Source: Odiellus spinosus (Eukaryota; Arthropoda; Arachnida; Opiliones; Phalangiidae). Taken from it: a stretch of DNA of 64,000 nt. Both the position numbers and the translations under genes were made by a program. The notes below the pieces were generated by a model. That model was not told the origin of the DNA, made no database searches, and was given only the letters and a program-made list of their open reading frames with translations. The DNA is taken from positions 19,933,442-19,997,441 of the forward strand of contig OY987232.1 in assembly GCA_963920705.1 (NCBI GenBank). Reading direction: 5' to 3'. Shown here one piece after another: positions 38,301 to 50,600 of this stretch; the stretch's first letter is position 1, and each line of letters opens with the position of its first letter.

Positions 38301-41300
38301 CAAACCAAAAGGAAGCAAAGAAGTACTTTGCTTCCAAATGATGACACCCGGAATTAAACTCGATTGGATCACTGATTTAAGGCTCGCCAAACTGGCCATG
38401 GGTAAGTAATTCATCACTTTCAATAATTACTTAGATTTAGGCCTTATTTAGCAGACGAACTTTGCTATTTTGGGACTAGTTTTAGCAGACGAACTCTACT
38501 TATTCCCAGTTAGATTGAGGCCTTTCTAGTCTAGTTTGAGCAGATGGAACTCTGGTTATAACGAAATTTACCTTAAATATTAACTTTTTTCGTTACAACC
38601 TGTTGGGTTTTCAAAGCCAAGGCTTAGCTACTATTTCGTGTCCATTTATTTGTAGCTACTTAAACCCTCAACCCCTTGCACTCTTTTTAATTTAGACGCG
38701 AGTAACGCTCCATCTTGGGACGTCCAAGAACAAGAGAAACGTCCCAGCAGCAAAATGCCTCTCTTCGTTAAAACATTCCCAGTACATTCGGGAGATATCA
38801 ACTCCGAAGTCAAATGCGGTTGTTATTACGCCGTTTGTTCGTCCGATGGTTCCGGGGGACATTGCCAAAATTTGGTTTGTCTGGTTAGCGGTGACGGGAT
38901 CAATAGTCATATCGTCGTCATGACTATACGTCTAACGCAAGTCAAACGTATTGGCGGTGTGACGTTGAACGAAGTTTGTATACTATCGTTGGAAGCCGCC
39001 CCATCTTTCGGGACTGAAATGGGGATAGCTGGTGCCGGACCGAGTTATTATCCGCAACCGAGTCCTCAACCGAGCGCCACCGATGACAGGGGGAGTCAAG
39101 AAGGATTGGGTGGTGAACAAAATGAAGCCTTTGCTGGTGGATTGGAAGAAACATTGTGGGTTGGGACTCAGGATAGGAGGTAAGTCAATTTTTATAACGT
39201 ACTTGTCCCCCTAAAAGTAATTGTCTTGTACTTGTAGAATATTACTTGTGGATGGAAGACATCCTGAAGAATGGCAGGAATTAGGCGAAGTCTCTGTAGC
39301 GGCCCCCGTTTTACACATTAAATACTTATGTAGACACGTTTTTGCCGCTTTGTCAAACGGAAGCGTCCTCATATTTCGCCGAAATTCCAGTAAGTCCCCT
39401 GTTTTTTATTAGTTACTAGGATTCTTGGTAAATTTGTTGGATTTAGGCGGGATATGGGATATGGAAGGTCCCCAAATCGTTACGCTTGGTACCGAAGCCG
39501 TAACTTGTTTGCTTCCAATTGGACAATCCCTGTATTGCGCTTGCGAATCCAAAGTATGGGTAATTGACGCGCCATCGAGGGAAGTTCAGAGGAGTTACTC
39601 GTTAGGTCAAGGTCACGAGGGTGAAGCCAATTTATTGGCTCATTCGGGAACCGGGTTATGGATAGCTTTGCGCAATTCCGCCACTATTTGCTTATATCAC
39701 ACGGAAACTTTTCATCATTTGCAAGATATCAATATCGCCGCTAACGTTAACAGACTTTTAGCCGGTAATCCAATCTACGGTAAGTTTAACTCCCTTTTAC
39801 TTTCCCCTTAATCGTTTGTGATCCAATTTCCCTTCGAACGTCAAATTTAGCTCATTTACAAGAAACTCCGATAACTCTCCCAGAGGTTCACGTGACGTCA
39901 TTAATGGCGACGCGAGGTCTTTTATGGGTGGGAACGAACGTAGGGGTTGTGGTTACGATTCCAATGCCTCGTCTGGAAGGAGTTCCTATTATAACTGGTC
40001 GTAGCAACGTCGCCTACCACGCCCACCTTGGCCCAGTCTCCTTTCTATTAAGCCTTCAACAGAGAACGGTCGTAACGTCATCGACCGTTCCTTTGCCTTG
40101 CGACAGTGAACCAGTCGTTTCGGCTCCTGGTTCTCCCAACGAGAACAATGTCAATGGAGAAAACTTAACATCCAAAAATAGTCAAGATGGCGTCGATGTT
40201 AAGAGCGACGTTGAGTTACTAGAAAGCGGCACTGGACCTCATTCCAAAGTTCATAAACAGAAATCCGATTCTTTGTTACCATCTGGATGGCTTGGAAGAA
40301 AAATAATGGGCAAGTTCCGCGTTAAATTAAGATTTTATCGGTATATTTAATAAATTCAATTAACAGGTCAAGGGCCAAGGCCTAGTAACACCATAAACTC
40401 TGTTGGGGAAGTTCATATGTCAGGGGCGAAAACATTACCACGAGGAATGACCTTTTGCCGACCAAATTACGTCGCCACTCCTCATCAAACTATGCCTGAT
40501 AGTGATAATGATGTTTACGGTTTGTACGCTGATCTGATGAACGTACAGGATTACGAGAAAGACAGTCAAGAGAAGCTCTACGAAAGGTTGAATCACAGTG
40601 ATCCTGAATTAGTTCATTTTCACTTGGCAACCCTCGATAGAAGGTCAGTTTATTTCGTTTTTTTCTTTGCATGTAATTAAGCCTAAACTAATTATGTAGG
40701 AGTATAGATAAAATTTGCCATAATTAATCTTGGGGACTTAAATTAATTTAAAATACTAGTTTTTGTAGACCACAAATTAGTTTATATATCGTTTAAATTA
40801 GCGTATTCCACTGTCTAGAGTAACAGCCAACCAGCCATGTGGGGTCTGCGTAATAATTTTCAAAACCTTAAAGGTTTCGCGAAAAGTAAAAAAAATAAAA
40901 AGTAAAATATTAAGCTACAAATCAATCTTACTCAGATAGTAGGCTTAACAAGGATTGATGATGATAGTATTAATATTTCATCGTTATTGAGTCTCCAATC
41001 TAGTTCTAAACATCTTACTCATGGAATTAAATGTGATTGGCTGCAGACTCGTTAACGACGAAATATGAAACGATGTCCGTGGATCCTTGTTAAGCCTACT
41101 TTCGTAGTAGGTTAATTTGTAGCTTTTCTTTTTAAAATTTTTTTAGTTTTCGTGAAATCTTTTAAGGTTTTGAAAGATATTACTCTGACCCAACATGGCT
41201 GGCTGGATTAAGAATTAGTCTAGTTCAGAGCTCTTAAAGTTAGATAAAGCCCACTAAACGTTTATTTACGATCGTAAATCGACCGATTCAGGCTTCAAAG

Positions 41301-41799
41301 TAAATCGGGTCGTCCTAGATCGTGGGATCTTTCAAATATGGCCGTATCCGAAGATTCGGATTCATCGGCAGTTTACGATCCGTCGTCATTAGCCCCTTCG
41401 AGTATATCTTGCCCCGAATCTCGTACGATACAACAACAAGGCTTAGCGTCGCAAACTCAAGCGATTATAATTCCCCCTCAACCGATCTATCAGCAAAACC
41501 TCCGCGCCACCCATCACCATAATCAACAACCTAAAATTCAAATACAAAATCAACAAAAAGCTCATACGATGGCTATGACCAATACGGCCGTTAACGCGGC
41601 GATGGCGAAGAACCAATCAAACGCTAGAGCCATGCATCGTAGATTACCGAAGCATTTAATCGATCCCGCGCAAAAAACTGTCCTCGTATTAACGGGTGGG
41701 TCCGGTTACGCTAATTGGAGGTGGTGCGAAAGAGATTTAGCTAACGATACGAATCGAGGCGGAGATTCTCACGTTATTCTATGGGAGATGAAACTTTGA
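29385..41799 (+). CDS. ARHGEF10: ARHGEF10-type Rho guanine nucleotide exchange factor, complete
   Basis: Nineteen exons, all phase-consistent, total 5079 bases (1692 residues): 29385-29984, 30755-31121, 31406-31552, 33053-33330, 33403-33496, 33559-33725, 33877-34056, 36502-36618, 36699-36791, 36863-37087, 37610-37701, 37838-38126, 38185-38401, 38696-39179, 39238-39389, 39447-39779, 39851-40309, 40367-40643, 41292-41799. The N-terminus is low complexity with a Lys run near residue 86 and an IYEEV motif. The DH domain spans about 523-710 ([54 protein letters not shown]), then a PH-like region, then a WD40-like C-terminus ([42 protein letters not shown]). By family it activates RhoA-type GTPases. 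The exon 3 donor (GGAG|GTTGGT) is weak but the phase fits. Intron 17 begins with GC. Confidence 0.92.
30300..30650. mobile_element. Foldback element, family C, with an internal tandem duplication
   Basis: Left end AGGCTTAACAATGATGCATT pairs with AATGGATCCTTGTTAAGCCT. The right half (CCAGTCTCCAACCAAT ... GGAGATTTGTTAAAAATTTG ... GGATCCTTGTTAAGCCT) occurs twice in tandem, at about 30370-30490 and 30507-30640. Lies in RhoGEF intron 1. Confidence 0.8.
31553..33052 (+). other. ARHGEF10: RhoGEF intron 3 with repeated inverted segments
   Basis: From about 31860 to 32860 related segments alternate in orientation. GATCTCTTCTGTCTCG, TTTAAATTGTAGTTTAAG, TAAATCGACTTAATTTTGAT and GACCTATTTTGGTCTATTTT appear on the + strand and again as complements (for example 32185-32340 and 32400-32560). 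The transcript could form several long competing hairpins. No coding sequence. Confidence 0.75.
34120..35848 (-). CDS. Nested antisense gene for a secreted Gly/Gln/Thr-rich repeat protein
   Basis: A gene on the - strand lying wholly inside the RhoGEF intron 34057-36501. Coding exons are 35802-35788, 35367-35334 and 35275-34215 (stop at 34217-34215), total 1110 bases, 369 residues. Exon 1 gives MRFKI; exon 2 gives [11 protein letters not shown]; exon 3 continues VQGEEQQSE. This makes a textbook signal peptide with cleavage likely after VQG. Splice sites are good (ATT|GTGAGT, TTATTATTAG|ATT, GTAG|GTAAGT, TTTATAG|TG) and phases match. The mature part is three repeat blocks: about eight 16-residue units ([15 protein letters not shown]), about six 8-residue units (QGTARQTD, then diverged ones), and about ten 9-residue units (GTEFGQTGR). 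A non-repeat tail ends DPKIIK. I do not recognise a family. It looks extracellular (silk, mucin or glue-like), but that is inference. Confidence 0.75.
34137..34142 (-). terminator. Poly(A) signal AATAAA of the nested gene
   Basis: AATAAA on the - strand, about 73 bases past the nested gene's stop at 34215. It lies inside the host intron and about 80 bases from the host exon end at 34056, so the nested transcript need not overlap host coding sequence. Confidence 0.55.
34315..35245. repeat. Compound minisatellite with 27-, 24- and 48-bp units
   Basis: On the + strand: about eleven 27-base units (GTCCAAATTCTGTCCCTCGA...), about six regular 24-base units (TTGATCAGTTTGTCTGGCTG...) with diverged ones between, then about eight 48-base units (CAATTAGTCCATCTGTCCCT...). 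All units are multiples of three, which keeps several frames open on both strands, including a 350-codon + frame. They encode the repeat blocks of the nested - strand gene. Confidence 0.95.
35420..35770. repeat. Degenerate GGTCAGGAAAGTTTAAAATT repeats
   Basis: About eight scattered copies of AAAGGTCAGGAAAGTTTAAA and variants, within intron 1 of the nested gene. The GTCAGGRAA word recalls the elements at 19598 and 60921, but the rest does not match them. Confidence 0.7.
35869..35878 (-). promoter_or_regulatory. TATA box of the nested gene
   Basis: TATATAAAAG reads on the - strand from 35878 to 35869, about 67 bases upstream of the nested gene's ATG (35802). Transcription would start about 30 bases downstream, near 35845, leaving a leader of roughly 40 bases. 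Confidence 0.6.
36180..36400. repeat. 20-bp tandem array
   Basis: About nine near-identical copies of CTTTTAATCTTAATCACAAT, just upstream of the RhoGEF exon at 36502 and upstream of the nested gene's promoter. Confidence 0.9.
40310..40366 (+). other. ARHGEF10: GC-AG intron in the RhoGEF gene
   Basis: The exon ends ATGG and the 57-base intron begins GCAAGT. The acceptor is attaacag at 40366. The phase (G + GT gives Gly) and the protein continue correctly into [16 protein letters not shown] is the usual form of a functional GC donor. Confidence 0.75.
40820..41215. mobile_element. Foldback element, family C, long-arm copy in the last RhoGEF intron
   Basis: Outer arms CCAGCCATGTGGGG...TTTCAAAACCTTAAAGG and CCTTTTAAGGTTTTGAAAG...CAACATGGCTGGCTGG (written as read on +, approximate) pair over more than 100 bases. 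Inner ends TAGGCTTAACAAGGATTG and GGATCCTTGTTAAGCCTA match the 30300 element. Confidence 0.8.
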
Positions 41800-42095
41800 T
41801 TTCAAAATTAAAATTTTTCCCCAAATACAATCAAATCCTTAATTACAAAAATTAAATATTTTATTTTTCGCGATTATAATTTAATTAAGGTTTTATTATT
41901 TAGGGCTTTTTGTTGTTGTTAATATTTCATTTGGAAATATGTTGGGCGCCGCTAGTTTTTAATATAATTTGAAAAAACAAGCGTCCACTCGATTGTAATT
42001 AGCTAACGTATATATCTTTTTTTTTTTTGAAAAAGTAACGCACGAAATACATATTTAAGTTAAACTTAAATTAGGCGTACCAATCTACGCAAGTG

Positions 42096-42101
42096 AATAA
42101 A
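42096..42101 (+). terminator. ARHGEF10: Candidate poly(A) signal of the RhoGEF gene
   Basis: AATAAA about 297 bases after the stop at 41799, the first canonical hexamer I see downstream. Another lies near 42489. Confidence 0.4.
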
Positions 42102-43798
42102 AAGTTAGGCTTAGCTGATATGAACCGCGACATTGTTAATTAACTTGACATTAATTAAAAAACGTTTTGCGAGTTAAAGTAACAATGTAGCGCCCTTTTT
42201 TCGTTCATAGTTAAGTTACCCGTCTTTATTAACCTTAACTATATTTAAAATTAAATATTTTCACTACCGAGACACGTCTGCTACAGTAAAACTTTCAAAA
42301 TACCGGTATACTCAAACAATTAATGGGAAAATTTAAATATTTACCGTAAAAACCCCGCAATTTCATTTTTTCTGTATAGAATGTTATATTTCGACTGATA
42401 TTAAGTTTATCCAAGCCGTTTTTTTTTATTTTTTACGCGTCTCTAACTTACGAGAGATAATTTTAGTTATTTAGTTTAAAAGAAACTAAATAAAGCGGAA
42501 AAATACGTAAAAATCGTCTGCTAAATGTACCTAGATAAAAAAAGGCTAAAAATATTTAAATTATATAGCAGGCATTTATATGAAACAAAAAATACAAAAA
42601 AACATAAATTTTTATGAAAAAATGTACACTTTTTTACCATATGTAAAATAGAAATCGACAAAAAGACACGTTAATAGTAACCAAAGTTTTTAAATATATT
42701 TTATTAGTGCACTTTTTTTCCTCTTAATAATGGTATTATAATAAAATATACCGTACATTGAATATAAAAATAAATAGGCAATATATATTTGAATGATATG
42801 AAACTTAATTATCCTTAATTATAATTTTTATTAATTAATATCAAGAACTTGTGAAAAAATTCTTAAGCCTTGGCTAATTTTTTACGGGACAAAGTTTAAT
42901 CTTAAGCCTTGGCGAATTAATTTAAAGTTTAAAAATTAATTTTAATTAATATCAAGAACGTGTGGAAATATTCTTAAGCCTTGGCTGTTTTTTTTATCGG
43001 ACAAAGTTTAATCTTAAGCCTTGGCTTTTTTTTTTTTTTTATGCGACTCAAAGTTAAAATATCTTGAAATACTGAAATCTTTCCATTATGATCTGAAATC
43101 ACAAAAATATTTGAGTTAAATCTCAATATTTTTACTCAAAATCTTAAAATCTCATCTAAAAATCTCAAAATCCCTTAATTTGAGTTTAAATTTGCGAAAT
43201 CTCACTTTAATTATTAAATATTTGAATCTCAGTTTTTATATCTCAATATCCCAAAAATCACCAAATCTATCAAAAGGAAATTTCACACGTTCAAACTTAA
43301 TTTGTAATTAATTTTTAATGAGCCTTAATTGAATTTAAATATATCTAAAATTAAATACTAATTAAACTATAATTTACAGAATGTGAATTCCTATTTCTAT
43401 TTGCCATTTTATTATAATTATTATTATTATTATAATTCATATCAGCTTATTTATTTTATACAAAAAAATACGTTAATAATCCCCTGCAACGTAGTTAATT
43501 AAGGAAAATAACCAAAAGGCACAAATATTACGCGCATATCATTATCATTAATATATATTGCGTCTAGTCTGTAAATCTATGATTTTTATTTAGAATTCGC
43601 TTGTTTTGCGTTTATTTTTTTACCACAAGTAGCGGCACGACTAAAGGGTAAAGTTTTAGTACTCAATTATCGAGTTAGACATTTTATTACTAGTTGAAAT
43701 GTTTAAAAATAATACCAATATTACAACAAGGGTAGGTTTTTTTACTCCGGTTGGGAAATATCCCCGCTAATTTTAACGTCACCAAGTTGTTAAGTTCA

Positions 43799-43812
43799 CC
43801 ACCAGGTGGCGC
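43799..43812 (+). promoter_or_regulatory. CTCF-like insulator motif
   Basis: CCACCAGGTGGCGC matches the CTCF core consensus CCASYAGRKGGCRS at every position. It lies in the intergenic spacer, in a locally G+C-richer patch. Confidence 0.4.
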
Positions 43813-45519
43813 TGTTAACACGATTGTTGGGATATATTCAAAACTCTTTTGTTTCATGACCCGAGTAAACTAACCGTACTTTGGTCTAATCCTGAAATAG
43901 TTGTTTAATTCACTGCGTCTGTGAAAATTTATCATTAAAACGACCAAGAATAGATCTAAAACACGCAAGAATAATGAAACAGCTTTGTTTGAGCGCTAGT
44001 TACAATTGGGAGGAGCTTATGGGGGCCTTAAGCCGCGCCTCTTGTCACGTGCGCAGGAAACCATTTCTACAATAAGCGCGTAATACGGCTTACAAGAGTC
44101 AGCAGGCAGAGAGGAAATCTTGGACCCGTGATAGGGTGTAAATTATAACGTATATTACTTCAAAACTAACAAGCTCCTCCCTTTTGTGACTAGCATTATA
44201 CGGTTCATAATTCTTGCGTATATGGATCTATTCTTCATATTGCGTATAAAATCTCTAATTCGATAATTGGTTATTAAAATTAAACCTTTAAATATTTAAC
44301 TATATTCTAATTACCGTAAAAAAAGCCAAACAAATAATATTCAAGCACGAACAAATTTTTAGTTATACTCGAATTTTTTTAATTCTATATTTTACTTATA
44401 ACTAGGTCAAACAATTATTATTTTAGCCATTTATTACTAGAATGAAATTCTAATGGAAAACATAGGTTTAATAACCTACTTAACCACAAGCCAGCGCAAA
44501 AAAATGACGGAGATAAATTTCCCTGGTCCACCCAGGTTCTATTCCTGTTAAAAGTAGGGCTAATTAAATTGTTACGCATTCAGAAAGGTCTAAAAAAATT
44601 TAAAAGCTTTTTCAAGATTGGGTTAACAAGCCTTCTTGTTGGAAACACGTTTGGATAATTAACAAGGTGCTCAAGGCGACACATTGCGTAATTTCTTAAA
44701 ATATAAATGCGTATTTGCCAAATTTCTACAATTCACGCATCATTATGAAATATGTTCTTGCTGCTCGGCATGTGTTGACCTTTAGTTAGTTTTGAGAGGT
44801 CTTTTTCAATAGTTTTTGAAGATTGTAAGCTGTGTGTTGACATCGAAAATACAAAGTTTTAAATGAGATCTATCTGAATATGTTTCTAAGCGTAGGTTTT
44901 AAAATCGTCTTCAAATTGGGCCATGTAATTTAAGTCGTACAAATTCGTCTGCTAATCGAGAGAAAGGATAATTTCAATTGGTTCATTATTGAGCCATGTT
45001 ATATTTGAAGTTAACTTTTTAACTAGATAGCGGGTGACGTAACTTAAATTGGGCTCTACGTAATGGAAGATAATTTTCTTGTTCACAAGCAGTATAGGGC
45101 CTTTAATATACGCGTTTAAAACTTATCTGGTCATAGATTTGATCACGCGCAGACGATTCCATTAAAATAACATTCAAAATCAATCATAAGATCGTAATTA
45201 AACCGGTGTAATTAACGACTATCGTTTAAATTAAACCCAGTGAGTATTAAGGCCACTCGTTAAAAATTCCTATCTACAATTATTTTTTTTATCATCTTAA
45301 ATGGTGCTTTTTTTTACACTTAAATTATTTTGCTCAGTGTTTTTGGCTTAAATTTCTGTATAGATTTAGTACGATATACCTCCTGTACATTATTTTAATT
45401 TTACCTCTCAAATAGAATAACACCTAACAAGACTTCTCTAGCAGCACTTTGTAAAAAAATGCAATATTTGAAAATAACCCTGTTAGTTTTTATATTCGAA
45501 AATCTTAATTAATTAAGAC

Positions 45520-45622
45520 TGCATTCAGTGACACGTACCAAAGTGTATGGTAAGCTACCGGTTTGTATTCTCTATACATGTGGTACTTCTGTTACGTGTC
45601 ACTAAACGGAGTTAAAAATTAC
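45520..45622. mobile_element. Small palindromic element
   Basis: Left arm TGCATTCAGTGACACGTACCA pairs with the right arm TGGTACTTCTGTTACGTGTCAC...CGGAGTT across a loop of about 40 bases. Non-coding. Confidence 0.65.
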
Positions 45623-47682
45623 GATTTTAGATCGTTATAAGATTTGAAGAAAATTTGGGGAGAGTTTTTTAAATTAAACAGTTAATGATGGTTAAAATTA
45701 CAACGTTTAAAATACACTCAATCAAAATTAAATGGTATGATATGTAATTTAATCGACTTTGAAAGCCTCAAACTTAATTTCCATAGGTTTGATAGGAAAT
45801 AGCGTGCCCTTGAAGAGGTATTCGGGAATTTTTGGAAAACTTAGGCCCTCTTTAGATCGCGAAAACTAATTGAGATCTAAGAAGTTCAGACCTGAGATGT
45901 AATTGTTCAGAAGAAACCGTGTTTCAATGAGCTTATTGTCAAAAAAAAAAAATTCAAGAAATTAAATAAGCGCGTTACCGGTAATTACACTAATTTAACA
46001 TTACTTGGTATAATCTTTAAGGTAATTCAACATCTCAAATTGCCATAGACCTACTTCTTAATTATTATTTCTGTAAAATTTAAAGCTCTCTGTAAGTGGG
46101 ATTCAAATCCTTAATTATCTAATCTAATCTCTTAATAAATTAATTTCTATAAAACATTAAATTAATTTAATGTTTTATATAAATTTAAAGAAGAAAAAAA
46201 ATCTTGAAGCTCTACAAGTATTAAATAATTTTTTTGCGAGTGATTATTTAAAAATTAATTAGCGCATGACTATTATGCTCTGAAATTTTGCAATTTAAAT
46301 GATTAGTAACGTGAAAATTCATATTTCTAGGGATTTATTTTTAAAATCCTCATTTTGCAATTAATTTTTGCAATTAATTTGAATCTCTTGGACCTAAAAG
46401 TTGAATTTTAATGAAACTTATTATTTAAAATTATATCTTCAACAAAATAAATACTCCGTATTTAATTCTGACGTGTTTTTCCTAGACCATTTGAAGTAAA
46501 AGTTTAGCTTCTGCGTTCTCCATAGCGTATAAAATAAAATATAAATTAGTTTTGAGTGTTTGCGCATTTACCTACTTAAAACTGTTGTGAATTAATGCAA
46601 GCTATTATATGATATACAAAGAAAAAAACTATTTTAACGATTAAGCCTAATTAGTGAATATAGTGTCTATATTTTATTTTTATTTGTTTTTTCTTATATT
46701 GTAGTCAACGACAAAAAAATATAATGTTTTTGTTTGGCAGCTGTACAGTTCATATTTAAAACTACCAAACTGAAAAAAAAAAAAAAAAAAAAAAAAAATT
46801 ATAATATTCCCATAAAGCAAAAACCAAGTTGATTGCAACTTGAAAATATCTTGGAAAAACAATTTTTGTACTATTATTTGTATAGATATTACTTGGAATA
46901 AAATACTTGCTGCTAAAAGATTAGTTTTGGGGAAAATCTGGGAAAATTGCCTTTAAAAATGCAGTTTTTATTAATTATCTTCGCCAGCATGTTCAAAAAT
47001 AGCGCCTCTTTTTGGGGGTAAAAGACTTTACCTATTACGCAATTGCGGAAATTATTATAGTACAGGAAGTTGACTTTTTTAAATATCGAGTCTAAATCCA
47101 TGGAACTGATCCATTCGGTTTCGCTCTGAACGCTGTAAATATGAAATTTATTGTAGGAAGCAGACGACTTTGGAACTGCCTATTCCAGTGCAACTTCTAC
47201 CCATTTAATTTTTACACTCTTTTCATTGGTCGGCACTCGTCAGGGAGCCTCGCTCGCACCACTTTAATGATTGCACAGTGGCAAGGCTTAAAGTTTGTCG
47301 TGGTTAATGATATAATTAATTTAATTTAAATGTTATATCCTTACGTAAAAATTAAAATAATGAATATAAATAGTTCAAAGAGTAACGTGTTTATAAAAAC
47401 TTAACGATATTGAAGAACTATTAAAATTGAAGGTAAATATTGAAATAATTCCAATGCTGTAATTTGACTTAGGGAAGTTAGGGGGATATTTGCCGGCCCG
47501 CCCACACAAACGTTTAATAACAATTAGGCATCAAATCCTGATGAAATTAATGTTGTTTTAATTATAATTATCAATAAATAGCGTAATTAAATTAACTAGG
47601 CGTAGCGTAACGACCTTTAATAGGCTGATTTTATATTGATTGTAGTTTTATGGAATTAGTTATTGATAAAGTTTGTTTACAG

Positions 47683-50600
47683 ATGATCTACGTATGGAGA
47701 TGGTTATTCATTGCCATATTTTTATTTATTCTAACTTTTGGTTTAAAAGCCTGCGCTGTCGCAGTTTTATCATCTCTAGCGTGTCTTTCTGGGTAAGTTT
47801 AGATTAAAACAAACACTTTAATTTGTGACTAACATGGGCTGAACTTTCAGGGTACTCCTGTCACTATACAGCCGGCGCAAAAAGCGTATTGATGCTAATA
47901 TGAGGTCATATTTAATATCAACTTCAAACTTGGCTATACCTAGTCCAGTTTGTTTGACAAACTCAGCTCAGATTACTTTAAACCCTGTTATAAGAACCCG
48001 TAAACACGATAAAAGATTAACGGGAGCTATAATCATTGATGAACCTCTTCAAGAGGTTTTATTTTACGCTTTTCGCGATTATATCTACGCTTGGTATCAT
48101 CAGTTATCAGGGAATGAAGATTTTCCTTTTTATATTCGCGAAACTGTTCAACAAGTAATAATCGCCAGCGCTAATCGGTCTAAAGAAGTGGAATGGGTTC
48201 ATTACGCTACCACTAGACTCGTCGACGACTTTGCTTCGCACTTGAGACTCTTTCGAAAAGCTCAAGCCAAGCTCAAAGAAGAGAAACTCAATGCTGGTAA
48301 GTTTTTACCTTCAAATCTATTTCATATTTTCGTTCAATTTGTTAAGTTTAACTCTGTAATTAAGCGCCAGCGACGGAAGGCAGCTCTCCTGTTCCTAAAT
48401 CAAACTTATTGAGCTATTTTTTCCAAATGGAAAATTCGATGGAGCGTAATCTCTGTCGAGATCTTGTTTGTACATCTTCATCTCATTTAAATAGTAAGTT
48501 ACTTCGGTTAATTTTAAATTAATATCTCCCTAATTATAAATTATGTTTTCTAGCCTATCTTCAAGATTTAGCGCAAGTTTTACTATACTTAGTGCTTCCT
48601 CCTGAAGATTTTAATAATAAAGCGCTCAGATTTTTTATCAGGGTTTGTATTTTCTTATTTTTAATCGTTTTACTTTTAAATCATATAGTTTTGTGCTAAG
48701 CCTTGGCTAAATGACTGACCAAGGCTTAGCAGAAGTTTAGTTAAAAAATGTAATTTATTTCAATTTTTAAAGGAAATCCTAGTCAATTGTGTGTTATTGC
48801 CAATGATATCTTTGTTTACGGATCCCGATTACATTAACCAAATGATTGTCTGGCTGGTGAGTTGCTTTTTTGTGATTAAGCCAATTTACAATCAATTATC
48901 GAGTATTGAACAATTTAATCATTCACGAATTTGAGTACTCGTCTATTACCATAAGTAATTAACCCTAATAAGTAATGAAGCACTCTATAATTGTGAATTT
49001 TAAGTGACAAGGCTTAATGAGAGTTCACTTAATTTCGAGTAATAGTTTTCACCAATCGATTAATTTGATTAATCGTATAAATGAACAGTGTAAAGAAAGT
49101 TTACCAACGCCGGAAGCTTTCTTGATGGTTTTGCGGACTACAGACTCTGCTGATGAACTCCAAGCCGTTAAGGAACGCGTTAGTCACGAGATTGCCGTTT
49201 TAAGATCGAAAGATACGGGAGGAGATTTTGGTTTGTTAAATTATTATTTAGTTTAATTATTTCGTTAATTAAGAATAATTTTAATTTATCTCTGGAAGAT
49301 GCTGAAATTAAACAACAATTAAGCAGCTTAATCTACGTTAAGAAAGCGGTCGACGCTCGCTTACGTCGTCTGCTGGAAGGAAATCTAGATACTGATTCCA
49401 GTGGTATTCCAACCGTAAGTTTTTTTTGGTAGAATTTAGATGAAGATCGAGTGTTTCAAAGCTTCATTCTTGATAGGAAATTGATTGGAAGAAATTAACG
49501 GAGCCAGGGACGAGACTCTTTATGCTTCCATTCGATGTCATCCTCACTAATAACATCGCTCTTCATTATTTCATTGGCAAGTTACTCATTAAAGATAATT
49601 TGGCTCTTAATTTAATTTCTATCCTTTGACATCAGAGTTCATGACGAATAAAAATGCTCAAGGCTTAGTTTTCTTCTATCACGCCATTGAGGTAATAATT
49701 AAATTAACGTCTTGAAAGAAGCGTTTATATTAATTGTGTAATTTAGGGATACAAAGTATCAGCGGAACAGCAATTATCATCGGTTCATTTAGCCCGCATT
49801 ACTAAAGTATCTGAATTTGACTCCACCACCCCCAATTCTTCTTCATTGGCTCCGATCTGTCCTTCAATCGACCTTGAAGGTTTGAGAGACGCGGCCCAAC
49901 ACATTTACGAACTATTCTTATCGGAGAAAGCTTCTCTTCGGGTAAAATTAGACGACGCCCTCTCGAAGAAATTGGTTCAAAGATTAAAGACGGAGAAACC
50001 GAACGAAACGTGGTTTGACGACGTTCAGACGCGCGTCTATGAAATGATGCAAGAAGATCAGTATTTAGGAACCTTTCGAAGAAGTTCCTCTTACGTTAAA
50101 TTACTCGCGGAACTCGATTTGCTCAAAGATCAAGGCAGATCTGACGAGGATGGTGAGTTAAACGAGCACATTTCGATTAATTTGGTCCTTAATTGCAAAT
50201 TGTTTCAGAAATATCTCTGGGATACAAAGCCGGTGTCAAAAATGTAAGAATTAACGAATTAACTCTGATTTTTTTTAAACGTGATTACTCGTTTTTAGCC
50301 TTCCGACGACGGTTCTTTGAGCCAATTTGATAATTTGAGCTTAAGTTCTTCGGAAGCGGACGAAGATGGAGTGTCAATTGGTAGCGGAGGTGATCGCGTT
50401 TCTGATCTAGAAGCCGCGCAAGCGGTGGAAGAGATTAATCACGAGGATTTAATAATCACGGCGACCATTTATAATACGGGGATTATGCGCAATAATGGTA
50501 GTCAATACGCGGTTTACGCCATATCCGTTATCATTCAGAGAATTTCTACGGGTGGAACTGAGAAGTGGTGCATCGTCAGACGCTACTCGGATTTCCATTC

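Larger units (their letters stand above)
41800..47682. other. Spacer between the RhoGEF and SNX13
   Basis: The left part is RhoGEF 3' UTR. No coding exon is supported. It holds four copies of TTAAGCCTTGGC (42862, 42901, 42973, 43013), A/T-rich ACTCAAAATCTTAAAATCTC-type repeats at 43060-43270, a CTCF-like site at 43799, a foldback at 45520 and a run of 26 A at 46773-46798. SNX13 leader sequence probably lies toward the right end. Confidence 0.6.
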
